Shown in pieces: positions 1 to 7,646 of a stretch of 11,484 nt of DNA; position 1 is the first letter of the stretch, and each line of letters starts with the position of its first letter. A program made the translations under genes and the position numbers. The notes beneath the pieces were generated by a model that saw only the letters and a list, made by a program, of their open reading frames with translations, had not been told where the DNA came from and did no database searches. Source of the DNA: Methylotetracoccus sp. (lineage in GTDB: Bacteria > Pseudomonadota > Gammaproteobacteria > Methylococcales > Methylococcaceae); the NCBI GenBank assembly GCA_025458755.1, contig JALORT010000020.1, forward strand, positions 1-11,484, in the 5' to 3' direction.

Positions 1-5
1 ATGCT

Positions 6-1283
6 GTGAACGCGCAGCAGTTGGATATGCTGCTGTCCTCGGTGCTGCTGCAACTGACGCTGATCCTGCTCGCCGCGCGGCTGTGCGGGGCGCTGGCCCG
101 CCGGCTGGGTCAGGCGCGCGCGGTCGGGGAGATCATCGCCGGCTTGTTGCTGGGACCATCGCTGCTGGGTAAGCTGGCGCCCGCGTCGTTCGACCTGGTG
201 TTCCGCAGCACGCCGTCGATGCCGATGACGGTGATCAGTCAGCTTGGCCTGATCCTGTTGATGTTTCAGGTCGGCATGGAGTTCGATTTTGCTCACCTCA
301 AAGAGCGTCGCAACCGCCGTGCGGTGATCGCGATCAGCCTCGCGGGCATGTTGGTGCCGTTTGCTCTCGGATTGGGCTTCGGCGTTGTCTCGGCGCCGCA
401 GCTGGCGAGCGGGATCGGCCTCACCGGTTATGCGCTGTTCATGGGGACCGCCTGGTCCATCACTGCGCTGCCGATCCTCGGCCGAATCATGATCGAGTTC
501 GGGTTGACGCGGACGCAGATCGGCGCCGTCACGATCGCAGCCGCCGCACTGACCGATGCGCTCGGCTGGATTTTGCTGGCGGCGATCGCCTCTGGTGTCG
601 CCGCGCAGTTCGCACCGCGCGGCGTCGCACTGCAACTCGGGTTTCTGCTGCTATTCGCCGCGCTGTGCTGGTGGCTGGTGCGGCCTGCGCTGCGCGTTCT
701 GATCGCGAAGATGGGACGGCCGGGTGACCCGCTGCCGGCGGATTTGCTCGGCATTCTGCTCGCCTGTGTATTCACGTCGGCAATGCTCACCAGCCGTCTC
801 GGCATCTTCGCGATCTTCGGCGGTTTCCTGATCGGCGTTCTGCTGCACGATCGGCCGGAGTTGGTTGCGGCGTGGCGTGCCCGCGTCGGTCCGCTCGTGA
901 CTGTTTTCTTCCTGCCGATTTTCTTCACGTACACGGGGCTTCGTACCGACATCGGTCAGCTGACAGGCGCCGCGGACTGGGCCTGGTGCCTGTTGCTGAT
1001 AGCGCTCGCGATGTTCGCCAAGTTCGGCGCCTGCTACCTCGCAGCCCGGTTGACCGGTTCAAACCCGGGCGAGGCGCGGGTGATCGGCATCATGATGAAT
1101 ACCCGTGCGCTGATGGAATTGATCGTGATCAACCTCGGCTACGATCTCGGCGTGCTGCCCCGCGCGGTGTTCACGATGCTGGTGCTGATGGCGGTTGTCA
1201 GCACCCTGTTGACCGCCCCGGCTTTACGCCGCTGGCTGCCGCGGATCGGCCACCGTTTGTCTACCGCAACCGCCGAGGCGTGA
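6..1283 (+). CDS. Cation:proton antiporter, CPA2 (Kef/CHX-like) family
   Basis: Predicted inner-membrane monovalent cation/H+ exchanger of 425 aa, with about 11-13 hydrophobic segments and little soluble sequence. The family usually has a membrane domain of about 400 aa, so this is a full transporter without the C-terminal TrkA-N domain of KefB/C. Visible family motifs are GEIIAGLLLGPSLLG (residues 41-55), ILLMFQVGMEFD (83-94), AALTDALGW (180-188), FFLPIFFTYTGLRTDIGQL (301-319) and GIMMNTRALMELIV (361-374). The last resembles the conserved segment of plant CHX exchangers. D184, preceded by T183, is the likely ion/proton-binding aspartate. The GTG at 6 overlaps a possible upstream stop (TGA 7-9), suggesting translational coupling to an off-window gene. 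The frame is open to the window edge, and an ATG lies at 27, so the start is not certain. The transported ion (K+ or Na+) cannot be told from sequence. Confidence 0.93.
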   Translation: MNAQQLDMLLSSVLLQLTLILLAARLCGALARRLGQARAVGEIIAGLLLGPSLLGKLAPASFDLVFRSTPSMPMTVISQLGLILLMFQVGMEFDFAHLKERRNRRAVIAISLAGMLVPFALGLGFGVVSAPQLASGIGLTGYALFMGTAWSITALPILGRIMIEFGLTRTQIGAVTIAAAALTDALGWILLAAIASGVAAQFAPRGVALQLGFLLLFAALCWWLVRPALRVLIAKMGRPGDPLPADLLGILLACVFTSAMLTSRLGIFAIFGGFLIGVLLHDRPELVAAWRARVGPLVTVFFLPIFFTYTGLRTDIGQLTGAADWAWCLLLIALAMFAKFGACYLAARLTGSNPGEARVIGIMMNTRALMELIVINLGYDLGVLPRAVFTMLVLMAVVSTLLTAPALRRWLPRIGHRLSTATAEA

Positions 1284-1312
1284 ACGGGGCCGACGGCAAG
1301 CTGGATGCTTAG

Positions 1313-1445
1313 GCCCTGTCAGAGGCCCAGAAGATTCTGGTGGCATTGGGAGTCACGCTGAACGAAGCTAAGACTCGTATCGTGCAGGTTTCCCCGGGGA
1401 TTTGAATTTCTCGGGTACACGATCAAGTGGGGCAGTCGGCGGCTT
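1313..1445 (+). pseudogene. Remnant of a group II intron reverse transcriptase/maturase
   Basis: Translated in two frames, this short noncoding stretch reads like the segment just after the catalytic YADD of group II intron-encoded reverse transcriptases. From 1352 one frame gives GVTLNEAKTRIVQVSPG. It then hits TGA (1403-1405), but the +1 frame continues from 1398 as GFEFLGYTIKWGSRRL. Together these match the family pattern LGLTLNEEKTRIV..(x)GFEFLGYxIKRG. Removing one base from the CCCCGGGG run at 1392-1399 joins the frames, so a single one-base insertion explains the break. A TAG at 1310-1312 closes the frame upstream. No YADD, maturase (X), HNH domain or intron ribozyme domain V is visible nearby, so this is a fragment, not an active element. 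It lies between the antiporter and the deacetylase gene. Assignment to group II rather than another RT class rests on motif recognition only. Confidence 0.75.
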
Positions 1446-1501
1446 TTCTTTTCTTGTTGTCGATCATTCCACCGTAGATCGTCGACGGTGCGCGTGCAGT
1501 T

Positions 1502-2431
1502 TCAGGTGGCGCGCATCATGGACCTGACGTGTGCGGCGACGCTGTCGCCCAGCGCTTTCAAGTGGTAGCCGCCCTCCAGCGTAGAGACGAGATGGCCTTC
1601 GGCGTGCTTTGCGGCCAGACGGAGCAGTTCGTCGGTGATCCAGGCGAAGTCCGCCTCCTCCAGTTCCAGCGAGGCCAGCGGGTCGTTACGATGGGCGTCG
1701 AAGCCGGCCGAAACCAGGATCAAGCCGGGCTTGAAGCGTTCAACCGCCGGTAGGATCTTCTCGCTCACGCCGGAGCGAAACCCGGCCGACCCCGTGCCGG
1801 CGCGCAGCGGCACGTTGAAGATGTTGCCGACGCCGGTCTCATTCGCGGCGCCGGTACCGGGGTACCAGGGATACTGGTGCGTCGAAGCGTAGAGCACGGT
1901 CGCATCACGCTGAAACGCGGCCTGAGTGCCGTTGCCGTGGTGTACATCGAAGTCCACGATCGCGACCCGTTCGATGCGGTGGCGTTTCTGTGCATGCCGT
2001 GCTGCAATGGCGATGTTGTTGAACAGGCAGAATCCCATGGCTCGGGTCGGTTCGGCGTGGTGCCCGGGCGGCCGCACGGCGCAGAACGCGTTGCTCGCCT
2101 GTCCCGCTACCACCGCGTCGACCGCGGCACAGACGGCACCAACCGCATGGTACGCCGCGGTACCCGAATCCGCCGATACGACGGTGTCGGGATCGAGATG
2201 CACCTCGCCGGACTTCGGGATCGCTTCCAACACCTGGCTGATCTCGCTTTCCGAGTGGATCAGCCTGAGCTGATCGTGCGTTCCCGACGGAGCCTCCTTC
2301 CGGACCAGGTTGAGAAATTCAAGTCCGCTCAATGCTTTTTCGATGGCCTGCAAACGCGGGATGCTTTCAGGATGGCCGTATCCGGTGTCGTGCTTGAAGA
2401 AACTCGGGTGACTGTAATACCAAGTGCTCAT
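1502..2431 (-). CDS. Histone deacetylase family protein (class II-like / acetylpolyamine amidohydrolase type)
   Basis: Zinc-dependent deacetylase-fold hydrolase of 309 aa, probably cytoplasmic, removing acetyl (or acyl) groups from lysine or polyamine substrates. Family landmarks are complete: HPESIPRL near the N-terminus (20-27), the His pair in RPPGHHAEP (H124, H125), zinc ligands D162 and H164 in DFDVHHGNG, the third ligand D245 in SAGFDAH, and the transition-state tyrosine Y289 in LEGGYHL. It should therefore be catalytically competent. I chose the ATG at 2431 because family similarity begins at MSTWYYSHPSFFKHDTGYGH. The frame stays open to 2584, but the added 51 residues look like noncoding sequence and would overlap the acnB leader. 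No strong Shine-Dalgarno precedes 2431. The gene diverges from acnB across a short shared promoter region. Substrate is unknown: candidates include acetylated proteins (such as metabolic enzymes) and acetylpolyamines. Confidence 0.95.
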   Translation of the reverse strand: MSTWYYSHPSFFKHDTGYGHPESIPRLQAIEKALSGLEFLNLVRKEAPSGTHDQLRLIHSESEISQVLEAIPKSGEVHLDPDTVVSADSGTAAYHAVGAVCAAVDAVVAGQASNAFCAVRPPGHHAEPTRAMGFCLFNNIAIAARHAQKRHRIERVAIVDFDVHHGNGTQAAFQRDATVLYASTHQYPWYPGTGAANETGVGNIFNVPLRAGTGSAGFRSGVSEKILPAVERFKPGLILVSAGFDAHRNDPLASLELEEADFAWITDELLRLAAKHAEGHLVSTLEGGYHLKALGDSVAAHVRSMMRAT

Positions 2432-2456
2432 CGCAACATTGCTCGAAAAGAAACAA

Positions 2457-2485
2457 TTGACGCCCCTATAATACTCGACAATAGT
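2457..2485 (+). promoter_or_regulatory. Candidate acnB promoter in the deacetylase/acnB divergent region
   Basis: TTGACG at 2457-2462 (5 of 6 to the -35 consensus) is followed after 17 bp by AATAGT at 2480-2485 (4 of 6 to TATAAT). This would give an acnB leader of about 90 nt. A perfect TATAAT also sits at 2467-2472, but no good -35 lies at the right distance before it. Position and composition (an AT-rich patch in GC-rich DNA between divergent genes) support promoter function. The exact elements are inferred. Confidence 0.45.
2468..2473 (-). promoter_or_regulatory. Candidate -10 element for the deacetylase gene
   Basis: Read on the minus strand this hexamer is TATTAT, 5 of 6 to the -10 consensus, and lies 37 bp before the chosen ATG at 2431. 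It overlaps the plus-strand TATAAT, so RNA polymerase binding for the two divergent genes might compete. No convincing -35 is seen at 17 bp, so support is weak. Confidence 0.3.
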
Positions 2486-2569
2486 GCGCGGCCATGGCGT
2501 GCACGGACCCGCCGCCCGACTCGTTCGGGCCTGCAACCGCGTCGGATGCCACCCCCTTCCAACCAACAT

Positions 2570-2575
2570 AGGTGA
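2570..2575 (+). promoter_or_regulatory. Ribosome binding site of acnB (fixes the start)
   Basis: AGGTGA lies 7 nt before the ATG at 2583. This supports that start over the frame-open sequence back to 2484, which lacks family similarity. Confidence 0.75.
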
Positions 2576-2582
2576 GAGCCGC

Positions 2583-5150
2583 ATGCTAGCAGAGTACCGT
2601 CAGCACGTCGCAGAACGCGAAGCCCAGGGCTTGGTTCCGAAACCGTTGAATGCGGCGCAGACGGCCGCCCTGGTGCAATTGATCAAAAATCCGCCGGCCG
2701 GCGAAGCATCGGTCCTGATCGATTTGCTGACCCATCGCGTGCCTGCCGGGGTCGACGATGCGGCCTATGTCAAAGCCGGTTTCCTGGCGGCAATCGCAAA
2801 AGGCGACGACTCATCGCCGATTCTGGACCCGGTCAGGGCCACGGAACTGCTGGGCACGATGCTCGGCGGCTACAACGTCGCACCGTTGATCGATCTGCTC
2901 GATGACCCGACGCTCGGCGCGACGGCGGCAGTGGCTCTGTCCTCGACGCTGCTGATGTTCGACGCCTTCCACGACGTTGAGGAAAAGGCCGCGGCCGGCA
3001 ACGAAAACGCCCGGCGGGTGATGCAGTCCTGGGCCGATGCCGAATGGTTCACCCGACGTCCGAAACTCCCGGAGAAGCTGACGGTCACGGTGTTCAAAGT
3101 GCCGGGTGAAATCAACACCGACGACCTGTCACCCGCAACCGAGGCGTGGTCGCGCCCCGATATTCCGCTGCACGCCAAGTCGATGCTGAAGAATCCACGT
3201 GAAGGGGTGACCAACGCGGAACAGCAGATCGCGGCTCTGAAGGAAAAAGGGTACCCGGTCGCTTTCGTCGGCGACGTCGTCGGTACCGGGTCCTCAAGAA
3301 AGTCCGCAACCAACTCCGTGCTCTGGTCTATCGGCGACGATATCCCCTGCGTGCCGAACAAGCGCGCGGGCGGGGTCTGCATCGGCGGCAAGATCGCGCC
3401 GATTTTCTTCAACACGATGGAAGATTCCGGGGCGTTGCCGATCGAATGCGACGTGACCGGCATGCAGAGCGGCGATGTGATCGACATCTATCCGTACCAG
3501 GGCGTGATCAAACGGCATGATTCCGGTGACGTGATCACGCGGTTCCAATTGAAGACGGAAATCTTGCTGGATGAAATCCAGGCCGGCGGACGGATTCCGT
3601 TAATCATCGGTCGCGGACTGACTGACCGCGCGCGGAAAACGTTGGGGCAGTCGCCTTCTCCGGTGTTCCGCCGACCCAAGGCCGAGGTCGACTCGGGCAA
3701 AGGCTACACCCTGGCGCAGAAGATGATCGGCAAGGCGTGTGGTGTCGCCGGTGTCCGTCCCGGCACCTATTGCGAGCCGCACATGACGACGGTGGGTTCG
3801 CAGGATACGACTGGGCCGATGACCCGCGACGAATTGAAGGATCTGGCGTGTCTGGGATTTTCGGCCGACCTGGTGATGCAGTCGTTCTGCCACACCGCGG
3901 CCTATCCGAAGCCGGTCGACGTAGAAACCCACCACACGCTGCCGGATTTCATCATGAACCGCGGCGGCGTCGCACTCCGGCCGGGTGACGGCATCATTCA
4001 CTCCTGGTTGAACCGAATGCTGCTGCCGGACACCGTCGGCACCGGCGGTGATTCCCATACCCGTTTCCCGATCGGTATCTCGTTCCCTGCCGGCTCCGGC
4101 TTGGTCGCTTTCGCCGCCGCAACAGGCGTGATGCCGCTGGATATGCCGGAGTCCGTGCTGGTCCGCTTCAAAGGGGAGATGCAGCCCGGCATTACGCTGC
4201 GCGATCTGGTACACGCGATTCCCTACGCCGCCCTGCAGCGGGGGCTGCTGACGGTCGAGAAGAAGGGTAAGAAGAATGTCTACAACGGCCGCATCCTGGA
4301 AATCGAGGGCTTGCCGGATCTCAAGATCGAGCAGGCCTTCGAATTGGCCGATGCCTCGGCCGAACGTTCGGCCGCCGCCTGTACGGTGCGCCTGAACCAG
4401 GCCCCGGTCATCGAGTATCTGCGGTCCAACGTGGTCCTGCTGAAATGGATGATCGATCAGGGTTACGGCGATGCGCGCACGCTGCAGCGGCGCATCAAGG
4501 CCATGGGAGACTGGTTGGCAAATCCAGTGCTGATGGAACCCGATGCCGACGCCGAATATGCGGAAGTCATCGAGATCGATCTCAACGAGATCCGCGAGCC
4601 GCTGCTCTGCTGCCCGAACGATCCGGATGATGTGAAGCCGTTGTCCGCGGTCGCCGGAACGGCGATCGACGAGGTCTTCCTCGGTTCCTGCATGACCAAT
4701 ATCGGTCATTTCCGCGCCGCCGGGCGCTTGCTGGATAAATTCGGAAAACAGGTGCCCGGTCGTCTCTGGATCGCACCGCCCACCAAAATGGATCAGGCGC
4801 AGTTGGTTGAAGAGGGCTTTTATGGCGCCTACGGGAAGGCCGGTGCGCGCATGGAGATGCCGGGTTGCTCCCTGTGCATGGGCAACCAGGCGCGGGTCGG
4901 CGACAACGCGACCGTGGTCAGCACCTCGACCCGCAACTTTCCGAACCGCCTCGGCGCCGGCGCCAACGTTTTCCTGTCCTCGGCCGAACTGGCCGCAGTC
5001 TGCTCGATCCTCGGCCGTATCCCGACGGTCGAGGAGTACATGGGCTACATGCGGGAGATTCAGAAAGACGCCCCCGATACCTACCGTTACATGAATTTCG
5101 ATCAGATCCCGGAATACCGGGCTAAGGCGGACACGGTCAAAGCCGCTTGA
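2583..5150 (+). CDS. acnB: Aconitate hydratase B (bifunctional aconitase / 2-methylisocitrate dehydratase)
   Basis: TCA-cycle enzyme interconverting citrate and isocitrate via cis-aconitate, and able in many bacteria to hydrate 2-methyl-cis-aconitate. The 855 aa are close to the E. coli AcnB length of 865 and very similar throughout. In order: the N-terminal HEAT-like helical domain (about 1-160, starting [17 protein letters not shown]), the swivel domain with [16 protein letters not shown], then the catalytic domains with [22 protein letters not shown] and [12 protein letters not shown] segments. The [4Fe-4S] ligands are C703 in [10 protein letters not shown] and C762/C765 in GCSLCMGNQ, a constant offset of 7 from E. 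coli C710/C769/C772. AcnB also binds mRNA as a post-transcriptional regulator when it loses its cluster in E. coli; whether this one does is unknown. The stop overlaps the putative TTG start of the next gene, suggesting co-transcription. Upstream lies a divergent deacetylase gene. Confidence 0.99.
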   Translation: MLAEYRQHVAEREAQGLVPKPLNAAQTAALVQLIKNPPAGEASVLIDLLTHRVPAGVDDAAYVKAGFLAAIAKGDDSSPILDPVRATELLGTMLGGYNVAPLIDLLDDPTLGATAAVALSSTLLMFDAFHDVEEKAAAGNENARRVMQSWADAEWFTRRPKLPEKLTVTVFKVPGEINTDDLSPATEAWSRPDIPLHAKSMLKNPREGVTNAEQQIAALKEKGYPVAFVGDVVGTGSSRKSATNSVLWSIGDDIPCVPNKRAGGVCIGGKIAPIFFNTMEDSGALPIECDVTGMQSGDVIDIYPYQGVIKRHDSGDVITRFQLKTEILLDEIQAGGRIPLIIGRGLTDRARKTLGQSPSPVFRRPKAEVDSGKGYTLAQKMIGKACGVAGVRPGTYCEPHMTTVGSQDTTGPMTRDELKDLACLGFSADLVMQSFCHTAAYPKPVDVETHHTLPDFIMNRGGVALRPGDGIIHSWLNRMLLPDTVGTGGDSHTRFPIGISFPAGSGLVAFAAATGVMPLDMPESVLVRFKGEMQPGITLRDLVHAIPYAALQRGLLTVEKKGKKNVYNGRILEIEGLPDLKIEQAFELADASAERSAAACTVRLNQAPVIEYLRSNVVLLKWMIDQGYGDARTLQRRIKAMGDWLANPVLMEPDADAEYAEVIEIDLNEIREPLLCCPNDPDDVKPLSAVAGTAIDEVFLGSCMTNIGHFRAAGRLLDKFGKQVPGRLWIAPPTKMDQAQLVEEGFYGAYGKAGARMEMPGCSLCMGNQARVGDNATVVSTSTRNFPNRLGAGANVFLSSAELAAVCSILGRIPTVEEYMGYMREIQKDAPDTYRYMNFDQIPEYRAKADTVKAA

Positions 5151-6007
5151 TCATCCCGCTGCGCAGTGCCACTGGGACCCCGAGGAGTGCAAAGCGGCTA
5201 CCTGGCCGGGACCTCTTCCTCTTTGCTGAAAAGTGCCTGACCAGCACGGACCTCAATGAGAAACTGACGCTGACGCGTCAGGCGAAGGCCTTGGATGACC
5301 GGGGGCGGCTTGAGCATGATGGTGGTCGAGCCCCCGCACAGCCGATTGCGATGGTTCGGTTTCCGGAACGGCCGGTAACAGTCGATCCGCGCGAACTGCC
5401 GCGACGCAAGCTGACGACACCGGACGGCCGCGCCGCACTGCTGCATGCACTGGCCCACATCGAGTTCACCGCGATTCATCTGGCCTGGGACCTCTTATAC
5501 CGGTTCCGTGGCTTACCGGATGAGTTCTACCGGGACTGGCTGGCTGTGGCGGCCGAAGAAGCGCTGCATTTCGAACTGCTGCGCGGGCGTCTGCGGGAAC
5601 TCGGTTGCGATTACGGCGATCTGCCATCGCATCGAGGGCTGTGGGACGTGGCCGAGGACACCGCCGGCGATGTGGCGGCCCGCCTCGCGCTGGTGCCGCG
5701 CTGCATGGAAGCCCGGAGTCTCGACGTAACCCCCGGCATGATCGCGAAATTCGAGCAGATCGGCGACGAGCCGAGTGCAGCGATCCTGCGCCGCATCCTG
5801 CACGATGAAATTCGGCATGTCGCACTCGGCAGCCGCTGGTTCCAGTGGGTTTGTCAGGAACACGGCACCGCACCGGAAGACTCGTATTTCGAGTTGCTGG
5901 ACCGCTATCTCCGTACGGAAGTTCGCGGTCCCTACAACCGCGAACTCCGGCTGACGGCTGGATTCACGGCCGCTGAACTCGATCGTCTGGAAGGAATCGG
6001 AAACTGA
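5147..6007 (+). CDS. DUF455 family ferritin-like (putative di-iron) protein
   Basis: Protein of up to 286 aa of the DUF455 family (ferritin-like superfamily, related in fold to the tRNA hydroxylase MiaE). Conserved text includes RELPRRKL (82-89), [14 protein letters not shown] (100-113), [15 protein letters not shown] (135-149), [15 protein letters not shown] (185-199) and [14 protein letters not shown] (219-232). The carboxylate/His set E106, E138xxH141, E188 and E221xxH224 is the classical four-helix di-iron pattern, so a metal-dependent oxidase, hydroxylase or iron-handling role is plausible. The true function is not known. The start is uncertain: TTG at 5147 overlaps the acnB stop as TTGA, without a strong Shine-Dalgarno, and no ATG or GTG lies in frame before M69. 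Family-like helix sequence [10 protein letters not shown] (22-31) shows that translation begins upstream of that ATG. Likely co-transcribed with acnB, and convergent with ispG. Confidence 0.9.
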   Translation: MIIPLRSATGTPRSAKRLPGRDLFLFAEKCLTSTDLNEKLTLTRQAKALDDRGRLEHDGGRAPAQPIAMVRFPERPVTVDPRELPRRKLTTPDGRAALLHALAHIEFTAIHLAWDLLYRFRGLPDEFYRDWLAVAAEEALHFELLRGRLRELGCDYGDLPSHRGLWDVAEDTAGDVAARLALVPRCMEARSLDVTPGMIAKFEQIGDEPSAAILRRILHDEIRHVALGSRWFQWVCQEHGTAPEDSYFELLDRYLRTEVRGPYNRELRLTAGFTAAELDRLEGIGN

Positions 6008-6030
6008 CGGCCAAAATCCACAGCCGTCAG
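6004..6030. terminator. Bidirectional hairpin across the stops of the DUF455 gene and ispG
   Basis: CTGACGGC (6004-6011) and GCCGTCAG (6023-6030) form a perfect 8-bp stem with an 11-nt loop. The DUF455 stop (TGA 6005-6007) is in the left arm, and the ispG stop (TCA on the plus strand, 6027-6029) is in the right arm. Its position between convergent genes fits a shared terminator. No T-run follows on either strand, so intrinsic termination would be imperfect, and a role in RNA 3'-end stability is equally possible. Confidence 0.55.
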
Positions 6031-7253
6031 GCGGGAGGCGCCTCGACCCGCCCGTAGTGCGTTTCGATGTAGCGCTCCACCAGTTCCTGGAATTCCTCGG
6101 CGATGCGGTCGCCTTTCAGCGTGACGGTCTTGACGCCGTCCTCGTAAACCGGCGCGACTGGTTGTTCGCCGGTGCCCGGCAAGCTGATGCCGATGTTGGC
6201 GTTCTTACTTTCGCCCGGGCCGTTCACCACGCAGCCCATCACCGCCACGTTCATGTCTTCGACGCCGTGGTATCGCTTGCGCCACTCGGGCATTTTGTGC
6301 CGGAGATGACTTTGGATCTGCTGCGCCAGCTTTTGGAAATAATCGCTGGTCGTCCGGCCGCAGCCTGGACAAGAGATCACCATCGGTGTGAACGAGCGGA
6401 TGCCGAGCGTTTGCAGGATCTCCTGCGCAACGATGACTTCCAGCGTGCGGTCGGCGCCGGGTTCCGGGGTCAGCGAGATCCGAATCGTATCGCCGATGCC
6501 CTGCTGCAGTAGCACCGATAGCGCCGCGGTCGACGCGACGATCCCTTTTGAGCCCATGCCGGCCTCGGTGAGCCCCAAGTGCAGCGCATAATCGCAGCGT
6601 TCGGCCAGCGATTGATACACCGCGATCAGCTCCTGCACGCCGCTCATCTTGCACGACAGAACGATATGGTCTTTCGGCAGCCCGAGTTCCACCGCACGTT
6701 CGGCGCTTTCCAGCGCGGAGGTGATCACGGCCTCCCGCATCACTTCGGGCAGGGATTTCGGTTCGGCCAACTGGGCGTTCTCATCGAGCAAACGAGCCAG
6801 CACCTGCTGATCGAGGCTGCCCCAGTTCACGCCGATGCGCACCGGCTTGCCGTACTGGCAGGCGAACTCGATCATTTGGGCGAACTGTGGATCGCGCTTC
6901 GATCCCCGGCCGACATTGCCCGGATTGATTCGGTACTTACCGAGAGCTTCAGCGCATTCGGGATATTTGGACAGCAGGCGGTGTCCGTTGAAGTGGAAAT
7001 CGCCGATCAACGGAACGGTAAAGCCCCTCTTATCCAATTCATCGCGGATCTTCGCGACGGCTTCTGCCGATTCTTCATTGTTGACGGTGATACGGACCAA
7101 TTCAGAGCCGGCACGGGCTAAATCGGCCACCTGCTGAACAGTACTGTTGACATCTGCCGTATCGGTGTTGGTCATCGACTGGACGACGACCGGAGCACCC
7201 CCTCCGACCTGCACCGACCCGACTTTCACGCCGACGGTATGTTTTCGATTCAT
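6027..7253 (-). CDS. ispG: 4-hydroxy-3-methylbut-2-en-1-yl diphosphate synthase (flavodoxin), IspG/GcpE
   Basis: Penultimate step of the MEP isoprenoid pathway: a cytoplasmic [4Fe-4S] enzyme reducing 2-C-methyl-D-erythritol 2,4-cyclodiphosphate to HMBPP with electrons from flavodoxin. The N-terminal TIM barrel is recognisable from [34 protein letters not shown] and RINPGNVG. The cluster ligands are in the C-terminal part: C295 and C298 in SCPGCGRTT, then C341 and E348 in GCVVNGPGE. At 408 aa it is longer than the E. coli enzyme (about 370 aa). Part of the extra length lies between C298 and C341 ([19 protein letters not shown] region) and part in the [16 protein letters not shown] segment. Both are typical of some beta- and gammaproteobacterial forms. 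The start ATG is preceded by a modest AGGTC. It converges on the DUF455 gene and diverges from glgP. Confidence 0.99.
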   Translation of the reverse strand: MNRKHTVGVKVGSVQVGGGAPVVVQSMTNTDTADVNSTVQQVADLARAGSELVRITVNNEESAEAVAKIRDELDKRGFTVPLIGDFHFNGHRLLSKYPECAEALGKYRINPGNVGRGSKRDPQFAQMIEFACQYGKPVRIGVNWGSLDQQVLARLLDENAQLAEPKSLPEVMREAVITSALESAERAVELGLPKDHIVLSCKMSGVQELIAVYQSLAERCDYALHLGLTEAGMGSKGIVASTAALSVLLQQGIGDTIRISLTPEPGADRTLEVIVAQEILQTLGIRSFTPMVISCPGCGRTTSDYFQKLAQQIQSHLRHKMPEWRKRYHGVEDMNVAVMGCVVNGPGESKNANIGISLPGTGEQPVAPVYEDGVKTVTLKGDRIAEEFQELVERYIETHYGRVEAPPA

Positions 7254-7398
7254 GGATTGACCTGATGATGGATTCGTCGGGAGGATCGCAGCGGGTGACC
7301 GAATCGCGGCTTCATCCCACGCCTAGGGGTACAATTCCGCGAAAGCATTCAACAGATACCCTTCCGCGCCTCTGTCGGAAGACTAAAACACAGGCATG

Positions 7399-7427
7399 AT
7401 TTTACCAACTCAAGCGCTTCCGTCCAA
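7399..7427 (-). promoter_or_regulatory. Candidate ispG promoter
   Basis: On the minus strand, TTGGAC (7422-7427) is followed after exactly 17 bp by TAAAAT (7399-7404, 5 of 6 to the -10 consensus). The -35 match is weak (3 of 6). It would give a leader of about 140 nt including the CTTCCG/CGGAAG hairpin. Confidence 0.35.
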
Positions 7428-7635
7428 AATTCGATCCGCGGCCGGATTGGTGCAGTCGCCTGGAGGCTTGCCTCGGCTTGGCGCACGGCGCGGCTCCGCC
7501 ATCCTGGAGAACAGCCTGTACCGGCCTGAAAAGAAACGGATGCACCGCGTAAACTGGCGTTGCCACTCCCGGGACGTGTCCGCCGAGCCTGCGTATACAA
7601 ATTGCATGAGGCCCCGAACATGACCGATAAGACAA

Positions 7636-7641
7636 TGAGGA
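7636..7641 (+). promoter_or_regulatory. Ribosome binding site supporting the glgP start at 7647
   Basis: TGAGGA sits 5 nt before ATG 7647. A second in-frame ATG at 7620 has a weaker ATGAGG 8 nt upstream, so two starts nine residues apart are possible. Confidence 0.5.
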
Positions 7642-7646
7642 AATCC

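Larger units (their letters stand above)
7254..7646. other. Divergent intergenic region between ispG and glgP
   Basis: Almost 400 bp without a gene I can support; translations on both strands are low in family-like sequence. It holds a candidate minus-strand promoter for ispG (7399-7427), a TACAAT -10-like hexamer on the plus strand at 7330-7335, and a perfect 6-bp inverted repeat (CTTCCG 7361-7366 / CGGAAG 7376-7381, 9-nt loop) that would lie in the ispG leader RNA. A short ORF at 7396-7623 lacks any recognisable motif, and I do not call it. Confidence 0.6.

Noticed and set aside
428..952. 174-aa antisense ORF within the antiporter
   Set aside because: Ser/Arg/Pro-rich shadow of a membrane-protein gene with no family features.
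1470..1490. CACCGT/ACGGTG hairpin as the deacetylase terminator
   Set aside because: The stem is only 6 bp, and no T-run follows on the minus strand. Support is too weak to call.
2484..2582. N-terminal extension of acnB by 33 residues
   Set aside because: AcnB family similarity starts exactly at MLAEYR, with a good Shine-Dalgarno before ATG 2583. The extension overlaps the likely promoter/leader.
2432..2584. 51-residue N-terminal extension of the deacetylase
   Set aside because: It has no family similarity, would cover the divergent promoter region, and would overlap the acnB start.
3600..4709. 369-aa open frame antisense to acnB
   Set aside because: Low-complexity His/Arg/Gly-rich translation without motifs. 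It is opposite a highly conserved acnB and is a usual by-product of GC-rich codon bias.
5300..5336. CGGGGGC/GCCCCCG inverted repeat as a terminator
   Set aside because: It lies within the DUF455 coding sequence with a 23-nt loop and no T-run. It is likely a by-product of GC-rich coding DNA.
7396..7623. 75-aa ORF in the ispG-glgP gap
   Set aside because: No recognisable motif, a composition unlike its neighbours, and no convincing ribosome binding site.
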